Source: Arcuatula senhousia (taxonomy: Eukaryota; Mollusca; Bivalvia; Mytilida; Mytilidae). From it: DNA of 64,000 nucleotides. Of this stretch, positions 61,741 to 64,000 are shown piece by piece (positions within the stretch are counted from its first letter, which is position 1; each line of letters opens with the position of its first letter). Location: the NCBI GenBank assembly GCA_963971305.1, contig OZ020305.1, positions 2,637,001 to 2,701,000 of the forward strand. The letters are read 5' to 3'. The position numbers and the translations under genes were made by a program. The notes under the pieces are model-generated. The model had not been told where the DNA came from, searched no databases, and saw only the letters and a program-made list of their open reading frames with translations.

Positions 61741-61848
61741 AAGAGGCACTTGGTTACACAACAAAACGAAGATCTCGTCTACGTCGGTCTGCAGTAGGAA
61801 ACATAGAAAAGGCAAGGTCAAGGACGCTCAAGATGACTCTTGTAATAG
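61741..61848 (+). CDS. GnRH/AKH/corazonin-type GPCR, exon 3 (intracellular loop 3)
   Basis: Third exon, 108 nt. Acceptor ctctttacag|AAG, donor AATAG|gtaact. The split codon from exon 2 (G + AA) gives Glu250 and the frame stays open to Ile285, again ending in phase 1. The product is a very basic loop (KRRSRLRRS, then KARSRTLKMTLVI). A K-x-x-T-L-V stretch just before TM6 is the usual place for G-protein contacts in this receptor group. The segment is too short to stand out as an ORF; it is supported by phase, splice sites and the TM6-entry motif. No TM6 exon (the expected F-x-x-C-W-x-P block) is visible between here and 64000, so the gene runs off the right edge. Confidence 0.82.
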
Positions 61849-62520
61849 GTAACTATTATGTTATATTATTACATTGTTAATAGATCTTAGTACTTGAAAC
61901 ACGTTTATTCCTACGCATTAGCAGAATTTGAAATAGAAGATACAAACGAATATCATCTTCTAATGCTTGTTGCATAAATCAGTCAATATTATATTATTTA
62001 TTTGAACATTCTTAATTGTTTTTAGATAATGTTCAGCACTTGAATTGATAGGTTTGTATTGTGTTTGTTTTAATTAATTTGTCATTCAGACAATGATTAT
62101 TATCCTATCAAAATAGATTTTCTTTATCACTGCGATGTATCATTGATAAATCAAAGTATAGACAATTACATAACACATGTAACATACTCCTCGACATCAC
62201 CGATATATTCTAAAACAAAGTCTCGAACATCGTGGTTTCAAATGAAGAAAAGAGGAAAAAGGCAGAAAATGTTTTGTTATGAAGATTAAATTCGCGTTTT
62301 GGGGTTTTTTTGGGGTACATTTTCGCGAATATTTTGTGATCGCAAATTAAGCTAGAATTGTCCCACGCAAATCGATTCACGTTACTGTATAATGATACAA
62401 ATAGGTTTGTTGGTCTTACATTAATTATGATAAGGTGAAAAGTTACGTGAACAAAGATTTAGGATAAATAAGTTACATTTTCAGTTAAAAATCCCATTTA
62501 TGGTTTGAAACACGACATGA

Positions 62521-62881
62521 TATTAAATTCCATTCCCGCTTATCGACTAAAGAGCGTTGTAATCGAAAGAGAACCTGTGTTCTTTTGTTGGTATCAATTT
62601 TTACAATTTCCACAAAAAATATTTCTTCAGGTGTTAAAATTAGTTGTATGCATATGCTTTTAAAAGAAACCAATGCAAGTAATAGTTAGTTCCTAATATT
62701 CGTGACTGACTATCACACACAAAAACCACGAAAATTGGTAGCTCACAAATGTAAATAAAAAAATGTAATTACACTGCTCATCATTCTTTATAAATGTTTC
62801 ATGACGGACATGCTACCCATCAGCGATCTGTTTTAAATGTACATATTTGCTTCTGGTCGATTACCAAATAACCTTAAGTTA
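62521..62881 (+). repeat. 361-bp direct repeat, copy 1
   Basis: Nearly identical to 63529-63889, offset exactly 1008 bp. Contains 'cgcttatcgactaaagagcg' and 'aaaccacgaaaattggtagc'. Confidence 0.9.
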
Positions 62882-63111
62882 TGTCTCAAAACACCAAAAG
62901 ATTTAGAATTAACTTAGTAATCTTATGTAAGTTTGGCAAAGCAAATGTTATAGCTAAGGATATTTACACGAGAAACCAATTCATTCATAAAAATATTCGG
63001 CGTTTTATATCATTGTGATCAAAATCAGCATTATTGTCAAACGTCGGTGTGTGTATCCAGTTCCAGAGAATGGTCAACGTCGATTCCTGCACAAATACAG
63101 TTCACAATAGA

Positions 63112-63290
63112 AAATAATGAGATGTGGAATAAGTGTACGCGACACAGCCCACAATTAAACGGCAATTTAGAAAAACCACAATGAACAACCGCCATCAGCC
63201 TTCAATGAGGCCATTTGGCGCTGCTCGCGGTTCTGCAATTGGCCAGTGGTCTAAATAAAATGCAAATAATTTAAATCCATCCCTGAAATA
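63112..63290 (-). repeat. Family C repeat, inverted
   Basis: 'gagatgtggaataagtgtac', 'gcgacacagcccacaattaa', 'cgccatcagccttcaatgag', 'gcgctgctcgcggttctgca', 'ggtctaaataaaatgcaaat'. It lies between the two copies of the 361-bp repeat. Confidence 0.72.
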
Positions 63291-63528
63291 GTCACAAAAC
63301 AACTATATTGATATATATTATGATGCTGAGCACGATTCTTAGTTCATCGAATGCTTTGAAAGATTGTCTACATGCATTGCACATTTACAGACAAACACGA
63401 CCATTTTTAACCATATTAGTGTGGTAGCTATGAATGCCATTAGACTACTTAGCAAGACTTAGCCAGATGCACGTTTCAGTTATTTGTGGCCATCTATTTC
63501 CCGTGTATAACCACAAACAATTTTCAAA

Positions 63529-63889
63529 TATTAAATTCCATTCCCGCTTATCGACTAAAGAGCGTTGTAATCGAAAGATGACCTATGTTCTTTTGTTGGT
63601 ATCAATTTTTACAATTTCCACAAAAAATATTTCTTCAGGTGTTAAAATTAGTTGTATGCATATGCTTTTAAAAGAAACAAATGCAAGCAATAGTTAGTTC
63701 CTAATATTCCTGACTGACTATCACACACAAAAACCACGAAAATTGGTAGCTCACAAATGTAAATAAAAAAATGTAATTACACTGCTCATCATTCTTTATA
63801 AATGTTTCATGACGGACATGCTACCCATCAGCGATCTGTTTTAAATGTACATATTTGCTTCTGGTCGATTACCAAATAACCTTAAGTTA
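63529..63889 (+). repeat. 361-bp direct repeat, copy 2
   Basis: Differs from copy 1 at a handful of bases (for example 'gatgacctatg' for 'gagaacctgtg'). The 87-codon ORF 63434-63697 crossing it is probably fortuitous. Confidence 0.9.
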
Positions 63890-64000
63890 AAAAAAATATG
63901 TAACACAAGGCTTTAAAATTGCAATCTGTCTGCCTTTTTTTCAATTGATCCTCTTACCATAATGATATTATTTGTTTTGCGGAGGAGTTGTCTGCAGGAA

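Larger units (their letters stand above)
61849..64000 (+). other. Start of intron 3 of the GPCR gene
   Basis: Begins with gtaact and runs off the window. It contains a duplicated 361-bp block and a family C repeat. No TM6/TM7 coding segment is visible on the + strand. Confidence 0.6.

Noticed and set aside
61849..64000. Search for the TM6/TM7 exon of the receptor
   Set aside because: No C-W-x-P or N-P-x-x-Y type segment in phase 1 with splice sites was found; the exon must lie outside the window.

Overview
This is animal nuclear DNA, AT-rich, with long introns, GT/AG splice sites and dense transposable-element debris. The repeat families, together with the receptor, point to a bivalve mollusc, most likely a mussel (Mytilidae). 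That placement rests on recognition of repeats and protein families, not on a database search.

One host gene is supported: a class A G-protein-coupled receptor of the GnRH/adipokinetic hormone/corazonin superfamily on the + strand. Three exons lie in the window: 20797-21339 (N-terminus, TM1-TM3 and most of TM4), 51928-52132 (end of TM4, extracellular loop 2, TM5) and 61741-61848 (intracellular loop 3 up to the foot of TM6). All three have good splice consensus and compatible phases, and together encode 285 residues. TM6, TM7 and the C-tail must lie to the right of the window. Intron 1 is about 30.6 kb and intron 2 about 9.6 kb.

The rest is mostly retroelement remains. Two related reverse-transcriptase families dominate. 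Family A has the RT core GIPMGTNCAPLLAD...YIDDVLSLNN and a 3' tail that runs from 'gtgctatagcaagcagg' to 'ggtacctctgcttcttt'. Family B has YIDDVLSVNN and a tail that includes 'tttggcgccataaaacctgg'. The best family B copy (54174-56880) has a GIY-YIG-nuclease-like segment before the RT, and neither family has a nuclease after it. This is the permuted order described for Naiad-type Penelope-like elements. Nearly all copies are 5'-truncated, many down to the tail alone, and they lie on both strands upstream of the gene and in both introns.

Other elements are: a complete tRNA-derived SINE with an (AC)n tail and 11-bp target duplication (18130-18440); a second tRNA-like SINE head (about 10003); a TA-flanked 207-bp MITE (21840-22046); a 561-bp inverted-repeat element packed with ACGAGT/ACTCGT words (49895-50455); a TIR-bounded 1.47-kb insertion inside a family B tail (10513-11979); a scattered short repeat here called family C; and a bivalve repeat here called family D, with the 'gacgaaacgcgcgtc' motif. 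A tandem array of about 5.6 units of 160 bp (34404-35311) fuses the end of the family A tail with part of family D, and a degenerate TTAGGG tract lies about 210 bp beyond it.

By region: 1-20.8 kb is intergenic or 5' flank with scattered tails; 20.8-21.3 kb is exon 1; 21.3-51.9 kb is intron 1, with a retroelement cluster at 31-40.4 kb; 51.9-52.1 kb is exon 2; 52.1-61.7 kb is intron 2, with a second retroelement cluster at 54-61 kb; 61.7-61.85 kb is exon 3; 61.85-64 kb is the start of intron 3 and contains a local 361-bp duplication. No operons, CRISPR arrays, rRNA genes or convincing functional tRNA genes are present.
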